9,626 bases of DNA from Brachybacterium sp. (GTDB lineage: Bacteria > Actinomycetota > Actinomycetes > Actinomycetales > Dermabacteraceae), in contig JAKDNE010000101.1 of the NCBI GenBank assembly GCA_030451965.1, positions 1 to 9,626 of the forward strand, read 5' to 3'. This document shows positions 1-6,587 of the stretch, piece by piece. The notes under the pieces were generated by a model that did not search any database, had not been told where the DNA came from, and was given only the letters and a program-made list of their open reading frames with translations. The position numbers were made by a program, and so were the translations under genes. Every line of letters starts with the position of its first letter. Position 1 is the stretch's first letter.

Positions 1-1282
1 GCTCGGTGAGGTAGATGGCCCGGTTCTCGTAGACCCAGTCGTGCAGCATCGTCTGGCCGTCCGCAGTCGCGGCGATCACCGCGAAGAACGGGAGGTTATC
101 GATGTTCAGACCGGGGAAGGGCATCGGGTGGATCTTGTCGATCGGGGCCTTCAGATCCGAGGGATGGGTGGTGACGTCCACCAGGCGGGTCTTGCCGTTC
201 TCCGCCATGTACTCCTCGGAGCACTCGTAGCGCAGGCCCATCTCCTCCAGCAGCGCCAGCTCGATCTCCATGAACTCGATCGGCACCCGGCGCACCGTGA
301 TGCTCGAGCGGGTCACGATCGCGGCCGAGATCAGGCTCATCGCCTCGATCGGGTCCTCGCTGGGGGCGTAGTCCACGTCGGTGGAGATCCGTGCTCTGCC
401 CTGCACCCGCAGGGTGGTGGTGCCGATGCCCTCGATGGCCACGCCGAGCTTCTCGAGGAAGAAGCACAGATCCTGGACCATGTAGTTGGGGCTGGCGTTG
501 CGGATCACGGTCTCGCCCTCGTACAGCGCCGCCGCCAGCAGAGCGTTCTCGGTGACGGTGTCCCCGCGCTCGGTGAGGACGATCGGCCGACGGGCGCCGG
601 TCACCACGGAGGTGGTGGCCTGGTAGTTGTGATCGGTCGCGACGACGTCGAGACCGAAGTGACGCAGCGCCGACATATGCGGCTCGACGGTGCGGGTGCC
701 CAGATCGCAGCCGCCGGCATAGGGGAGCTGGAACTCTCCCGCACGATGCAGCAGCGGCCCCAGGAACATGATGATCGAGCGGGTGCGTCGGGCGGCCGTG
801 GCATCGATCGAGGTGAGATCGAGCGTGGCGGGGACGCGGAGCTCGAGGTCATTGTTCGCGTTGAGCCAGGTGGCCTTCACCCCGATCGACGTGAGCACCT
901 CGAGCAGCCGGTTGACCTCCTCGATGCGCGCGACCTTGCGCAGCACCGTGGTCCCGGTGTTCAGCAGCGAGGCGCACAGCAGGGCGACCCCCGCATTCTT
1001 CGAGGACTTCACATCGATCGCCCCGGACAGGGTGGTCTCGCCCTCCACACGCAGATGGCTCGCGCCGGAGCTGCCCAGCCCCACGAGCTCGGAGTCGAGG
1101 GCGGAACCGATCTTGGAGATGGTCTCCAGCGTGAGGTTCTGCTGGCCCTTCTCGATACGGTTCACCGCGCTCTGGCTCGTGCCGAGCTGGACGCCGAGCT
1201 GGGCCTGGGTGAGGCCGGAGTGCTGACGGGCATCTCGGATCAGGGTGCCGATCCGTGCCAGGTAGTCCTCGTTCTCAGTCAT
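1..1282 (-). CDS. XRE HTH-MurA fusion: UDP-N-acetylglucosamine 1-carboxyvinyltransferase-like protein (3' end cut by window)
   Basis: The frame runs open from the ATG at 1282 to the window edge, giving 427 codons with no stop, so about 75-85 C-terminal residues are probably missing. Residues 8-67 form an XRE-type helix-turn-helix (GLTQAQLG, then TSQSAVNRIEKG). Residues 75-427 match the MurA/EPSP-synthase fold. By comparison with E. coli MurA I see the Lys-Asn pair (K95-N96, equivalent to K22-N23), an Arg equivalent to R91 (R168), the catalytic-loop cysteine (C192 in GGCDLGTR, equivalent to C115), R197 (equivalent to R120) and R421 in YENR (equivalent to R331). The FPTD segment carrying E. coli Asp305 reads FPGLNID here, so D395 is the likely counterpart. 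MurA transfers enolpyruvate from PEP to UDP-GlcNAc in peptidoglycan synthesis. The fusion form is, to my knowledge, a recurring actinobacterial MurA paralogue type. Whether it is the housekeeping enzyme, a second copy or a regulator that senses substrate cannot be settled here. Confidence 0.9.
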   Translation of the reverse strand, partial: MTENEDYLARIGTLIRDARQHSGLTQAQLGVQLGTSQSAVNRIEKGQQNLTLETISKIGSALDSELVGLGSSGASHLRVEGETTLSGAIDVKSSKNAGVALLCASLLNTGTTVLRKVARIEEVNRLLEVLTSIGVKATWLNANNDLELRVPATLDLTSIDATAARRTRSIIMFLGPLLHRAGEFQLPYAGGCDLGTRTVEPHMSALRHFGLDVVATDHNYQATTSVVTGARRPIVLTERGDTVTENALLAAALYEGETVIRNASPNYMVQDLCFFLEKLGVAIEGIGTTTLRVQGRARISTDVDYAPSEDPIEAMSLISAAIVTRSSITVRRVPIEFMEIELALLEEMGLRYECSEEYMAENGKTRLVDVTTHPSDLKAPIDKIHPMPFPGLNIDNLPFFAVIAATADGQTMLHDWVYENRAIYLTE

Positions 1283-1312
1283 ATCGTGACCGTAACTCAC
1301 AGATGAGATATG
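1280..1312. repeat. Nested inverted repeat across the HTH-MurA start codon
   Basis: CATATC at 1280-1285 is the exact reverse complement of GATATG at 1307-1312, and inside it GTGA (1286-1289) mirrors TCAC (1297-1300). The element covers the start codon and the candidate -10 box. Because the encoded protein has an N-terminal XRE domain, an autoregulatory operator is possible. The arms are short and separated, so chance is not excluded. Confidence 0.3.
1283..1294 (-). promoter_or_regulatory. Candidate leaderless promoter (-10 TACGGT) of the HTH-MurA gene
   Basis: On the minus strand TACGGT (1294-1289) fits the actinobacterial TANNNT -10 consensus. It is followed by six bases and then the ATG at 1282. 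No Shine-Dalgarno sequence lies in front of this ATG, and the spacing would put transcription start at the A of the start codon. No good -35 hexamer is visible. This is an inference from geometry shared with other starts in the window. Confidence 0.45.
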
Positions 1313-1368
1313 TACTGGTGAGAGTGGGTGCGTCGATCCTCACGTTGCGCCGGCGCGTCGGAGGGCAG

Positions 1369-1896
1369 TCACCTGGGGGCCAGGATCGGGAGTCCTTCCG
1401 AATGCCCGGCGATCCGGTAGGAGCGGGCCGGGTCATAGGGCTCCACACGCACGTGCATCCCGGCCTCCTCGGGGGTCCGATCCGCCTTGCGGTTGTTGCA
1501 CTCCTTGCAGGCCGAGACCAGATTCGTCCAGCTCGAGGGCCCACCGCGGGAGGACGGCAGGATGTGGTCGACCGTCGCCAGCAGGGCCTCGCAGGCCGGA
1601 GTCTTCGAGACGCTGCGGCTGCAGTAAGCGCAGGACCAGTGATCACGCTCGTGGACCGCCCGGTAGGAGAACCCGACGGAGCGCTGGCCGGCGCCCTCCA
1701 CCCAGGCGCCGCTCAGCTCGCGGGTGAGCTCGAGGGCGGTGGGGACGATGCGGTCCCCGAGCATGGTGAGCTCCACCGGGTCCGCGACCTCGCGGCGGAT
1801 CATCCCGAAGGCATGACGGACGGTCGTGGTGTGCAGGAGCTCGCCGATCCCCGTCTCGGGGTCGTACCCGAGGTTGAAGACCCTGACCTGTGCCAC
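1369..1896 (-). CDS. HNH endonuclease family protein
   Basis: This 175-residue protein starts at GTG 1896, chosen because GGAGG lies seven bases upstream and similarity to HNH proteins is confined to this part of a longer open frame. Residues 1-80 are an N-terminal region with little recognisable beyond an RVFNLGY opening. Residues 82-147 are a zinc-ribbon HNH module: C89-x2-C92, the D110-H111 pair in VDHILP, SRGG (116-119), N125, C130-x2-C133 and NNRK (134-137). The two CxxC pairs should bind a structural zinc, while H111 and N125 belong to the beta-beta-alpha metal site that cleaves nucleic acid. Proteins of this size are common in actinobacterial chromosomes and usually stand alone, with no known target. 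No methylase or integrase is beside it, so a restriction or mobile-element role has no support here. The HTH-MurA gene follows on the same strand after 86 bp, which hold only a GC palindrome and the promoter candidate listed separately. Confidence 0.85.
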   Translation of the reverse strand: MAQVRVFNLGYDPETGIGELLHTTTVRHAFGMIRREVADPVELTMLGDRIVPTALELTRELSGAWVEGAGQRSVGFSYRAVHERDHWSCAYCSRSVSKTPACEALLATVDHILPSSRGGPSSWTNLVSACKECNNRKADRTPEEAGMHVRVEPYDPARSYRIAGHSEGLPILAPR

Positions 1897-1903
1897 GCTG
1901 CCA

Positions 1904-1908
1904 CCTCC
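1904..1908 (-). promoter_or_regulatory. Ribosome binding site GGAGG of the HNH gene
   Basis: Reverse complement GGAGG lies seven bases before the GTG at 1896 and decides the start inside an open frame that extends far upstream. This leadered start contrasts with the leaderless-looking starts elsewhere in the window. Confidence 0.75.
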
Positions 1909-1949
1909 GCTGGTCCCAGTGTCGCCGATCCCCGACGACGCGACCATCG

Positions 1950-1955
1950 AATTTA
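1950..1955 (-). promoter_or_regulatory. Weak -10 candidate TAAATT for the HNH gene
   Basis: TAAATT on the minus strand is the only AT-rich hexamer in the 129-bp divergent spacer (1897-2025), and it would give a leader of roughly 45 bases carrying the ribosome binding site. No convincing -35 box is present. I see nothing else in this spacer except the box before the plus-strand gene. Confidence 0.25.
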
Positions 1956-2013
1956 TGCGGAGGCCCGGCATCGACGCGGCAGAGGGCACCACCCCGCGCG
2001 ACGCTTCCTGAGG

Positions 2014-2019
2014 CATGCT
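2014..2019 (+). promoter_or_regulatory. Weak leaderless -10 candidate CATGCT before the 453-residue gene
   Basis: CATGCT keeps the A at position 2 and the T at position 6 of TANNNT and is followed by six bases (all G), then the ATG at 2026. The G run could instead act as a poor, too-close ribosome binding site. The geometry matches the other leaderless candidates but the hexamer has one mismatch. Confidence 0.25.
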
Positions 2020-2025
2020 GGGGGG

Positions 2026-3387
2026 ATGGCGGACGAACAGGGAGCCCAGCGGTGGGAACGGGAGCAGGTGCTGTCCGAGTACGGCACCTGGCGGCTCACC
2101 GCAGACGAGGACGCGCCCGTCGCCGAGGAGATCCGCACCCTCGAGACCCTGCTTCGGCTGAAGGCCGAGCAGCAGGACAGTCCCGACCCGGGGCTCTGGA
2201 CCGAGGAGCTGGCCACCGAGCTGCTCACCGTCGTGGTGCCGCGCACCGTGATCCAGCCGCGCGAGCACGTGATGGACCTGGTGCCCACCCTGATCCGCTT
2301 CGTCACCTACCTGCGGGAGACCGGGCGCTGGCATCCGGGGGCGATGAGCGCCACCGAGGCGCCGGGGGTGCTCGGAGGGCTCGAGTTCGCGGCTCTCGAA
2401 GCGGCCGACGACCCCTCCCGCCGCTCCTTCTCCACCAACATCCTCGGGCACGGCATGGCCCTCGGGGTCGACCTCGAGGACGGGGACGAGCTCGCGGCGT
2501 TCATGAACTGGTACAACTCCCTGCCCGACGACGAGCGGCTCGCTCTCAGCGAGACGGGCCGGCTCGAGCATCCCACGACGCCGTACGACCGGGAGGCCTC
2601 GCTCCGGGCCGCGCAGGCGGAGGACCGGTCCAGCAGCTCGTGGCCCTGGTTCCTTCCCGGCCCGGAGGACTCGGAGGGCACCGTGCTCATCGAGGGGGCC
2701 ATCGCCGAGGACACCGCCCCCTACACCGGGAACCACTTCGTGGAGCGGGCCGCCGCACTCCTCGAGCACATCGGCGAGCAGCCGCGGAAGGTCACCAGCA
2801 CCGGTGCCCTGAACCGAGCCGACTCCGCGGCCGTGCTCGACCTGCTGGACCTGCCCCCGTCGCTGCGCACCATGTGGGAGCGACCGGAGCTGGCAGGTCC
2901 CTGGGTGACGCTGCTGGACGGCGGATGGCTGGAGATCACCTCAGGCACCGTGCAGCGGCTGGCGGGCCCGGTGCCGTACGTGCCGCTCGCCGTCGGTGGC
3001 GAGGGCTTCGTCGAGTTCGGCCACGCCGTGCTCACCGCGTCCCTGTTCGGGAAGGACACCCGGGACGCTGAGGACGGTGGGTTCCGCGGCATGCCCGACA
3101 CGATCGCCGCGCTGCTGGTGGCATGCGGCCCGGAGGGGCTGCTGCTCCCGGATCTGCAGTCGCCGCGGGCCGAGGAGCTGCCGGTCCCGATCGATCCTGC
3201 CACCGGTGAATGGGACCGCGAGGAGCTGCACCGGCTGGTCGCCGTCAGCCGCGACCTGGAGGACCTCGTGAGGATCGGGATCCTCAGCAGGCAGGGACGC
3301 CTCCACACGGGTTCTGCCGCGGTGATGGCGGCACTGGCCGCGCTCGTGAAGGATCGGGGCGAGCAGAGCGGCTTCACCCTGGGGTAG
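2026..3387 (+). CDS. Conserved-looking actinobacterial protein of unknown function (453 aa)
   Basis: I do not recognise the function. The protein is rich in Asp and Glu and has no signal peptide or membrane segment, so it is probably cytoplasmic. An N-terminal helical region (about 30-108) ends in VPTLIRFVTYLRETGRW. A middle region follows (about 109-250). The segment from about 253 to 312 (TSTGALNRADSAAVLDLL, then WVTLLDGGWLEITSG) and the C-terminal part at about 412-443 (LEDLVRIGILSRQGRL) both look like a helix followed by a beta-wing turn, as in winged-helix proteins. Large actinobacterial hypothetical proteins with similar 'TG-L-lADA' and 'lL-xxGLv' segments exist, but I cannot name a domain family with certainty. 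The ATG at 2026 is chosen because the upstream in-frame sequence runs through the divergent spacer and has no better start. The gene diverges from the HNH gene and converges with the POT transporter, with 11 bp between stop codons, so it looks like a single-gene unit. Base composition matches its neighbours. Confidence 0.8.
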   Translation: MADEQGAQRWEREQVLSEYGTWRLTADEDAPVAEEIRTLETLLRLKAEQQDSPDPGLWTEELATELLTVVVPRTVIQPREHVMDLVPTLIRFVTYLRETGRWHPGAMSATEAPGVLGGLEFAALEAADDPSRRSFSTNILGHGMALGVDLEDGDELAAFMNWYNSLPDDERLALSETGRLEHPTTPYDREASLRAAQAEDRSSSSWPWFLPGPEDSEGTVLIEGAIAEDTAPYTGNHFVERAAALLEHIGEQPRKVTSTGALNRADSAAVLDLLDLPPSLRTMWERPELAGPWVTLLDGGWLEITSGTVQRLAGPVPYVPLAVGGEGFVEFGHAVLTASLFGKDTRDAEDGGFRGMPDTIAALLVACGPEGLLLPDLQSPRAEELPVPIDPATGEWDREELHRLVAVSRDLEDLVRIGILSRQGRLHTGSAAVMAALAALVKDRGEQSGFTLG

Positions 3388-3398
3388 AGGGCCGGAGC

Positions 3399-4961
3399 TC
3401 AGCGCACCCCGCGCATGCCGTGGCCGACGGGCTTGGCGATCACGAGCATGACCAGACCGATCGCGATGGTGATCGCGCCCAGGGCGCCGAAGTAGGCCAC
3501 CTCGGTCTCTGCCGAGTAGAAGGTCGCCAGCGCACCGGAGAGCGAGGTGCCCAGCGCCACCGACAGGTTGTACAGCGCCATCATCAGCACCGGGTAGGCG
3601 CGCGGCGCCAGCTTGGTGGCCAGCGAGAGGCCGACGGGGGAGAGCCACAGCTCGCCGATCGTGGCGACCATCATGATCAGCGCGATCCACAGCACCGGCA
3701 CCGAGGCCACGGAGGCCATCGGCAGGAACAGCAGGAATGCGGAGCCCATCAGGATGATGCCCACGCCGAACTTCCGCGGGGTGCCCGGCTGGCGGGGGCC
3801 GAGCTTCGTCCACAGCATCGCCAGCAGCGGCGCCAGCACGATGATGAAGAACGGGTTGAAGGACTGCACCCAGGAGATCGGCATCTCCCAGCCGAGGACC
3901 TCGCGGTCCAGTCGGGTGTCCGAGTACAGCGTGATCACCGTGAACTGCTGCTGGAACAGCGCGAAGAACGCGGCGGTGCCCACGAACAGCGGGATGAAGG
4001 AGACCACCCGGGAGCGCTCCTCGGAATCCAGCTTCTTCGAGGTCAGCAGCAGGGCGAAGATCGCGATCGCGCCGAGCACTGCGAGGCCCGCGACGACCGT
4101 GGCGAGGTTGTGCGCGTTCAGCACCCCGGTCAGCACCAGCACCAGCACCAGCACGACCGCGCCGATCCCGAGGCCGACCCACAGCGGGTACTGCGCGCGG
4201 GGGAGCGGGTCCGGGACGGCGTGGACGCTCTCCGGCAGCCCCTTGCGGGTCAGGACGTACTGGGTCAGGCCCACGGCCATACCGACGGCGGCGAGACCGA
4301 AGCCGAGGTGGAAGCCCCACTGCTGCTGGGAGAAGCCGGTGATCAGCGGGCCCAGGAGGCCGCCGATGTTGATGCCCATGTAGTAGATCGAGAAGCCCGC
4401 ATCCCGCCGCGGGTCATCGCGCGAGTAGAGGGAGCCGACCAGGGTCGCGGCGGTGGACTTCAGACCGCCGGAGCCGACGCCCACCAGCAGCAGGCCGGCC
4501 ATCAGACCGGGGATCCCGGGCACCAGCGCGAGCGCGATGTGGCCCAGCATGATCATCACGGCACTGCCCAGCAGCGTCCTCTCGGCGCCGAGCAGCCGGT
4601 CGGACACCAGCGCACCCAGGATGGAGAAGAGGTATACCGACCCGCCGTAGGCGCCGACGATGCCCAGCGCGACGGTCTCGTCGATCCCGAGGCCGCCGTC
4701 GGCGACCGCGAAGTACATGAAGATCGCGAGGATGCCCTGCATGCCGTAGAAGCTGAAGCGCTCCCACAGCTCCACGCTGAACAGATTCGCGAGCGGACCG
4801 GGCTGTCCGAGGAAGGTGCGACCGGAAGGGTTGTGGGCATCCGGTTCGAGCGTCTGCGCGGCGGTCCCGCTGCCGGCAGCAAGGCTCTCGGACCTGCTCG
4901 AACGGTGATCGGGGATCTCGGGAGGATTCACGGGGAGCAATGCTGTGACATCAGCACGCAC
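3399..4961 (-). CDS. POT/PTR2-family proton-coupled peptide transporter (DtpT-like)
   Basis: This 520-residue inner-membrane protein is a proton-driven di- and tripeptide importer of the MFS superfamily. The family signature ExxERF is present in the first membrane helix (E64-x2-E67-R68-F69, in ELWERFSFYG), where it takes part in proton coupling. GALVSDRLLG follows as the MFS loop motif. The PTR2 motif is seen as FSIYYMGINIGGLLGP. About 14 hydrophobic segments fit the usual bacterial POT count. Roughly 55 polar residues precede the first helix, which is longer than usual. The GTG at 4961 is the first start after the upstream gene's stop, and its ribosome binding site is weak (only TTGAG nearby); GTG at 4931 is an alternative with no better signal. 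The gene follows the FAD oxidoreductase after 51 bp and could be co-transcribed with it, though no functional link is evident. Substrate type is inferred from the family. Confidence 0.92.
   Translation of the reverse strand: MRADVTALLPVNPPEIPDHRSSRSESLAAGSGTAAQTLEPDAHNPSGRTFLGQPGPLANLFSVELWERFSFYGMQGILAIFMYFAVADGGLGIDETVALGIVGAYGGSVYLFSILGALVSDRLLGAERTLLGSAVMIMLGHIALALVPGIPGLMAGLLLVGVGSGGLKSTAATLVGSLYSRDDPRRDAGFSIYYMGINIGGLLGPLITGFSQQQWGFHLGFGLAAVGMAVGLTQYVLTRKGLPESVHAVPDPLPRAQYPLWVGLGIGAVVLVLVLVLTGVLNAHNLATVVAGLAVLGAIAIFALLLTSKKLDSEERSRVVSFIPLFVGTAAFFALFQQQFTVITLYSDTRLDREVLGWEMPISWVQSFNPFFIIVLAPLLAMLWTKLGPRQPGTPRKFGVGIILMGSAFLLFLPMASVASVPVLWIALIMMVATIGELWLSPVGLSLATKLAPRAYPVLMMALYNLSVALGTSLSGALATFYSAETEVAYFGALGAITIAIGLVMLVIAKPVGHGMRGVR
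4131..4154 (-). repeat. Four tandem copies of a hexanucleotide within a POT membrane helix
   Basis: CAGCAC is repeated four times without mismatch on the plus strand, encoding alternating Val-Leu in a hydrophobic helix near the centre of the transporter. Six-base units keep the reading frame, so copy-number changes would lengthen or shorten the helix by two residues. Confidence 0.8.
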
Positions 4962-5012
4962 GATCTCAACGTGGGGTGCCGGGGTGTGAGAAGCCAGTCT
5001 CCGGTGCAGGTG

Positions 5013-6512
5013 TCAGAAAACTCGAGCGGGGGAGAGATCCGGCATCGTCGTGACCCCGAACTCGTGCTCGAGCACTCGGCGGGCGGCATGCCAGCCGGAC
5101 ATGCCGTGCACCCCCGGCCCCGGAGGCGTCGCCGAGGAGCACAGGTACCAGCCGGTGCCGCCGAGCCGGTACGGGTCCCACCGCGCGGTGGGACGGGCGA
5201 TCATCCCGGCCATGGTGACTCGGCCCATCGAGATGTCGCCGCCGACGAGGGCCGGGTTATGAGCATCCATCTCGGAGGCGGGGATCCCGCGGGCGGCGAC
5301 GATCAGGTCGCGGAACCCGGGGGCGAAGCGCTCGATCTGCGCGGTGACCAGTGCGGTGGGATCGGTGGTGTCCCCGGCGGGCACGTGCGCATAGGACCAC
5401 AGCGGTCGCAGCCCGTCGTGGATCCGTCCCGGATCGACCACCGACGGGTCGCTGACCAGGGTCATCGGCCGTGCGGGCAGCCTGCCCGCGGCGACCTCCG
5501 CTTCGGCGTGGGCCATCTGGGCCCGGGTGCCGCCGAGGTGCTGGGTGCCGGCCTCGCCGACCTCCGGGTCGCGCCATGGCACCGGGCCGGAGAGCACGAA
5601 GTCGACCTTCGCCACGCCGTCGCCATGCGGGAAGCGGCGCAGCGCCCGCTCGAGCGAGGCCGGCAGGCGGGTGCCGAGGATGTCGGCCGCGGCCGGGGCC
5701 GGGGTGTCCAGCAGCACCGCCCGGGCCGTCGGCACGTCCCGCCAGCTGCGCACGTGATGGTCCGTGCGCAGCGTCCCACCGTGGGCCCGCAGATCCGCCA
5801 CCAGGGTGTCGATGATCGACTGGGAGCCGCCGACGGGGAGCGGCCAGCCGACGCCGTGAGCGATCGTGCCCAGCAGGCCGGCGGTCGCCGCCATCGCCAG
5901 CGAGGGCATCGGGCCGATCGCGTGCGCCGCCACGCCGGAGAACAGCGCCCGGGCCCGCTCGGTGCGGAAGGGAAGCCCCCAGGCGGGGGTGCCCTGTGCT
6001 GCGATGAGGGCACCGAACAGCGGGGCGACGGCGAGGGTCGCCGGATCCAGCAGCGCCGGGGGGAGGGAGCGCTTGTCCCCGAGGGCGAGCTCGACCACGA
6101 GGTCCTGATGACGGGACAGCGTGCCGAGCGTCGCCCGCCAGGCGCGGCCGTCGGTCCCGAGCCCGTCGGCCGTGCGCTCTGCATCGCGCCAGGCGATCGC
6201 CGCCGGTTCGTGGTCCAGCGGCTGCGCATAGGAGGCGGTGGGGGCGATCGCCCGGACCCCGCGGGCCTCCACGTCGAAGGCGGCGAAGAAGGGGCTCGCG
6301 AGCGCCAGCGGATGGGCCGCCGAGCAGATGTCGTGCACGATCCCGGGAGCGAGACCGAGGTCCAGGGTGCGGGCCCCACCACCGATCGTGTCCTCCGATT
6401 CGAGCACCTGCACGCTCAGTCCCGCGCGGGCGAGGGTCACCGCGGCGGCGAGTCCATTGGGGCCGGAGCCCACGACGACCACATCGACCTCGGGGACGGG
6501 CTGGGTGCTCAT
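5013..6512 (-). CDS. FAD-dependent oxidoreductase, phytoene-desaturase-like (COG1233/PYROXD2-like)
   Basis: The 499-residue protein opens with a Rossmann dinucleotide-binding motif (VVVVGSGPNGLAAA, residues 11-24), the acidic residue ending the second strand (E38 in VLES) and GGGARTLDL (44-52), the usual FAD-binding start of the amine-oxidase/CrtI superfamily. A central VGGSQSIIDTLVADL segment resembles the 'GG-ali-aL' helix of phytoene-desaturase relatives. The C-terminal FAD-contacting segment is at 454-477 (GWYLCSSATPPGPGVHGM). No membrane segment or signal peptide is visible. No carotenoid genes (crtB, crtE) are nearby, so a desaturase role is not supported and the substrate is unknown; annotated relatives are mostly uncharacterised. 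Both the ATG at 6512 and an adjacent GTG at 6515 are possible starts. I prefer the ATG because a TAGGCT box lies six bases before it, a leaderless arrangement. The GGAG between them is too close for a normal ribosome binding site. The POT gene follows on the same strand after 51 bp. Confidence 0.88.
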   Translation of the reverse strand: MSTQPVPEVDVVVVGSGPNGLAAAVTLARAGLSVQVLESEDTIGGGARTLDLGLAPGIVHDICSAAHPLALASPFFAAFDVEARGVRAIAPTASYAQPLDHEPAAIAWRDAERTADGLGTDGRAWRATLGTLSRHQDLVVELALGDKRSLPPALLDPATLAVAPLFGALIAAQGTPAWGLPFRTERARALFSGVAAHAIGPMPSLAMAATAGLLGTIAHGVGWPLPVGGSQSIIDTLVADLRAHGGTLRTDHHVRSWRDVPTARAVLLDTPAPAAADILGTRLPASLERALRRFPHGDGVAKVDFVLSGPVPWRDPEVGEAGTQHLGGTRAQMAHAEAEVAAGRLPARPMTLVSDPSVVDPGRIHDGLRPLWSYAHVPAGDTTDPTALVTAQIERFAPGFRDLIVAARGIPASEMDAHNPALVGGDISMGRVTMAGMIARPTARWDPYRLGGTGWYLCSSATPPGPGVHGMSGWHAARRVLEHEFGVTTMPDLSPARVF

Positions 6513-6518
6513 CACTCC

Positions 6519-6524
6519 AGCCTA
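6519..6524 (-). promoter_or_regulatory. Candidate leaderless -10 box TAGGCT of the FAD oxidoreductase
   Basis: TAGGCT on the minus strand is followed by six bases (GGAGTG) and the ATG at 6512. Nearly the same string, TAGGCTGGAG, stands before the PIG-L start near the right edge. I see no clear -35 box. Confidence 0.5.
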
Positions 6525-6553
6525 GAGCAGGCGCGATGGCCACCCCTCGGGTA

Positions 6554-6581
6554 TTTACGGAAGGGAGACGTAGCGTAATGT
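6554..6581 (+). promoter_or_regulatory. Candidate leaderless promoter of the siderophore-interacting protein gene
   Basis: TTTACG (6554-6559) and TAATGT (6576-6581) are separated by 16 bases and resemble -35 and -10 elements. Six bases then lead to the ATG at 6588, so transcription would begin at or next to the start codon. This is the best promoter in the window. The 75-bp divergent spacer shows no recognisable 19-bp DtxR/IdeR iron box. Confidence 0.5.
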
Positions 6582-6587
6582 GGGGGT

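Noticed and set aside
41..1306. 421-codon plus-strand open frame at the left edge
   Set aside because: It is the mirror of the HTH-MurA gene, whose true frame has recognisable catalytic motifs; the plus-strand translation matches no family pattern.
1347..1356. GCGCCGGCGC perfect palindrome between the HNH and HTH-MurA genes
   Set aside because: It is a ten-base GC palindrome with no loop and no T-run, so it is not a terminator; such strings are common at this base composition.
1897..2769. Upstream extension of the HNH frame on the minus strand
   Set aside because: The extension overlaps the 453-residue plus-strand gene, has no HNH-family content and is made unnecessary by the GTG start with a good ribosome binding site at 1904-1908.
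3388..3398. Possible bidirectional terminator between the convergent genes
   Set aside because: Only 11 bases separate the stop codons and no hairpin with a T-rich tail is visible across the junction.
5013..6512. Carotenoid desaturase (CrtI) assignment
   Set aside because: The fold matches, but no crtB, crtE or other carotenoid gene is present and the sequence looks closer to the broad COG1233/PYROXD2-like group, so a specific crtI call is not supported.
3210..6578. Very long plus-strand open frame (over 1100 codons) across the transporter and oxidoreductase
   Set aside because: It is antisense to two genes with clear family motifs, and its translation is low-complexity (His, Gln, Arg, Gly-rich), typical of the complement of GC-rich coding DNA.
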